Positions 3,838 through 5,279 of a DNA stretch of 5,279 nt are shown piece by piece. The stretch comes from Bacillota bacterium (lineage in GTDB: Bacteria > Bacillota > Bacilli > Lactobacillales > Enterococcaceae), in assembly GCA_023389005.1 (NCBI GenBank), contig JAEWFE010000307.1, positions 1-5,279 of the forward strand. The letters run 5' to 3'. The translations under genes were made by a program, and so were the position numbers. The number at the start of each line of letters is the position of its first letter. The first letter of the stretch is position 1. The notes beneath the pieces were generated by a model, which was not told where the DNA came from, ran no database searches, and was given only the letters and a program-made list of their open reading frames with translations.

Positions 3838-5187
3838 TTAGTCAAAGAAGGTGTAATAAAGTGAACGAATCGCTGCTTTTTCATCTTTATCTTGTATACC
3901 AAACATGATGCTTACTTCTGAGGAGCCTTGATTAATCATTTCGATATTAATTCTCTTTCTGGCAAGCGCAGCCGTACTTTCAGCAGTGACACCCACTTTT
4001 TCACGCATACCTTCGCCAACGACAACCACCATCGTAATATTGTGCTTAATACGTAATTCATCAGGGTCAATTTCATAGGCAATTTTTCGAAGGAGTTCTT
4101 CTTCTGTTTCTTCTGTCAGTTGGTTTGCTCGTAAAATAATGGAAATATCATCAATTCCAGAAGGCATATGTTCATATTTGATATTGAAATCTTTGAGAAT
4201 CTGTAATACACGTAAGGTAAAGCCTACTTCACGGTTCATGAGATATTTGCTGATATAAATCATGCTAAACCCACCATCGCTAGCAATTCCGACAACCGTT
4301 TTTTCATGTTTGTGTTTTTCATGGACAATTTGTGTACCTGGATGAGTAGGGTTATTCGTGTTTTTAATCACCACGGGAATTTTTGCTTGGAATGAAGGAA
4401 TCAAAGCTTCATCGTGGAAGACAGAAAAACCTGCATAAGCTAATTCACGCATTTCTCGGTAACTGATTTCTTTAATTAATTCTGGTTCATGAATAATACC
4501 AGGGTGTGCGGAATAAATACCATTCACATCAGTAAAGTTTTCGTATAATTCAGCATTCATGCCGGCCGCGATAATAGCGCCAGTAATATCAGAGCCACCA
4601 CGAGAAAAAGTACAAATATTTCCTTCTTCAGTAATTCCAAAGAAACCAGGAATAACTAAGATATCAGGATTTTTTGCCCACTTATGAATGATTGGGTAAG
4701 CCTTATTCAAAATACGTGCATTCTTGGGCTCATCTGTTACATACATTCCGATTTCTTTAGGGGAAATATAGCGTGCTTTTAGTCCCTCAGCTTTTAACAC
4801 ACCAGCAATTAAGCGTGCATTATTATCTTCCCCGCGAGATAAAATAATATCATAAAGGTGTTCATTTCCTTTTGTTTCAAGCGTACGTAACTTTTCCAAA
4901 TCTTCACGAATAGCGGTAAGAATTTGTGCATCGACGTGAAAAGCTTGGCCAATTTCTTCATAACGATTATAAATAGCTTCTATTAAGCGAGAAGGGTCTT
5001 TGCCGGCAATCAGCTTATCATGTAGAGAAATTAATAAATCTGTCACTTTGATATCATCACTGTGACGCTTTCCTGGTGCCGAAACAACAATATATCTACG
5101 TGCAGGATCATCTTTAATAATGTTCACTACCTTTCTCACTTGATCTGAACTGGCAAGTGAACTTCCTCCAAATTTTGCAACTTTCAC
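3838..5187 (-). CDS. Aspartate kinase, monofunctional, YclM/ThrD-like (aspartokinase III type)
   Basis: Catalyses ATP-dependent phosphorylation of L-aspartate to 4-aspartyl phosphate, the first step toward lysine/diaminopimelate, threonine, methionine and homoserine, in the cytosol. It has 449 aa, close to B. subtilis YclM. The amino-acid kinase domain covers about 1-290: KFGGSS (5-10), SAPGK (36-40), SRGED (117-121), FSRGGSD (194-200) for substrate and phosphate contacts, and FTDVNGIYSAHP (218-229) for ATP. Two ACT domains follow, about 303-370 and 384-445, the second with NQGSSEVSIMFGI (419-431). These allow feedback inhibition. Members of this class respond to lysine, alone or with threonine, but the effector here is inferred. 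There is no fused homoserine dehydrogenase domain. The start is GTG with a strong site (AAAGGAGGAGA) ending about 9 nt upstream. The gene stands alone and convergent to its left neighbours. Confidence 0.96.
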   Translation of the reverse strand: MKVAKFGGSSLASSDQVRKVVNIIKDDPARRYIVVSAPGKRHSDDIKVTDLLISLHDKLIAGKDPSRLIEAIYNRYEEIGQAFHVDAQILTAIREDLEKLRTLETKGNEHLYDIILSRGEDNNARLIAGVLKAEGLKARYISPKEIGMYVTDEPKNARILNKAYPIIHKWAKNPDILVIPGFFGITEEGNICTFSRGGSDITGAIIAAGMNAELYENFTDVNGIYSAHPGIIHEPELIKEISYREMRELAYAGFSVFHDEALIPSFQAKIPVVIKNTNNPTHPGTQIVHEKHKHEKTVVGIASDGGFSMIYISKYLMNREVGFTLRVLQILKDFNIKYEHMPSGIDDISIILRANQLTEETEEELLRKIAYEIDPDELRIKHNITMVVVVGEGMREKVGVTAESTAALARKRINIEMINQGSSEVSIMFGIQDKDEKAAIRSLYYTFFD

Positions 5188-5223
5188 TTTTTAAATCTCC
5201 TCCTTTTAGAAAGGTTTTCTTAA

Positions 5224-5252
5224 AATGTAACGTTTATAGATTAATAAATCAA
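5224..5252 (-). promoter_or_regulatory. Promoter of the aspartate kinase gene
   Basis: On the minus strand, -35 TTGATT (5252-5247), a 17-nt spacer and -10 TACATT (5229-5224), each matching four of six consensus bases. Transcription would start near 5217, about 30 nt before the GTG. That leaves no room for a lysine riboswitch or T-box, unless a further promoter lies beyond the window edge. An alternative -10-like TATAAA (5237-5232) lies inside the spacer. Confidence 0.6.
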
Positions 5253-5279
5253 GCCTTTTTTATTAAAAAAATGAATATT

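Overview
The window looks like chromosomal DNA of a low-GC Gram-positive bacterium of the order Lactobacillales. An Enterococcaceae-type genus (Enterococcus, Tetragenococcus, Melissococcus, Vagococcus) is the best guess. The pointers are the 5S rRNA sequence, tRNA genes without encoded CCA, AT-rich spacers, AAGGAGG-type ribosome binding sites, extended -10 promoters, frequent TTG/GTG starts, and a YclM/ThrD-like aspartokinase. No species can be named from sequence reading alone.

Layout. Bases 1-250 are the tail of a ribosomal RNA operon: 5S rRNA, then tRNA-Asn(GUU), then an intrinsic terminator. A HAD-superfamily phosphatase gene follows (309-956). The gene-free stretch 957-1555 holds a second stable-RNA cluster: tRNA-Thr(GGU) and two more tRNA-Asn copies, each identical to the first. 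It contains two strong promoters, one before tRNA-Thr and one between tRNA-Thr and the tRNA-Asn pair, and a terminator at 1446-1473. An acyl-ACP thioesterase gene with its own promoter comes next (1556-2299). It is followed by a two-gene unit: a Cof-type HAD phosphatase (2415-3254) and a MazG/PRA-PH-like nucleotide pyrophosphohydrolase (about 3261-3779). A bidirectional terminator at 3778-3826 separates this unit from a convergent monofunctional aspartokinase gene on the minus strand (3838-5187). The aspartokinase promoter lies inside the right edge of the window.

How the parts work together. The RNA genes supply 5S rRNA and tRNAs for Asn and Thr. The proteins are housekeeping enzymes: two metabolite or nucleotide phosphatases, a fatty-acyl chain-releasing thioesterase, a probable NTP house-cleaning enzyme, and the first enzyme of the aspartate pathway. 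Only the Cof/pyrophosphohydrolase pair has spacing that suggests co-expression and coupled translation.

I see no mobile element, CRISPR array, phage gene, toxin-antitoxin pair or defence system. The observations worth a second look are regulatory and structural: repeated tRNA-Asn genes, a duplicated promoter motif with phased A-tracts, a 14-bp palindrome, an odd SD-to-start distance and a short aspartokinase leader. I do not think the window contains a major undescribed system.
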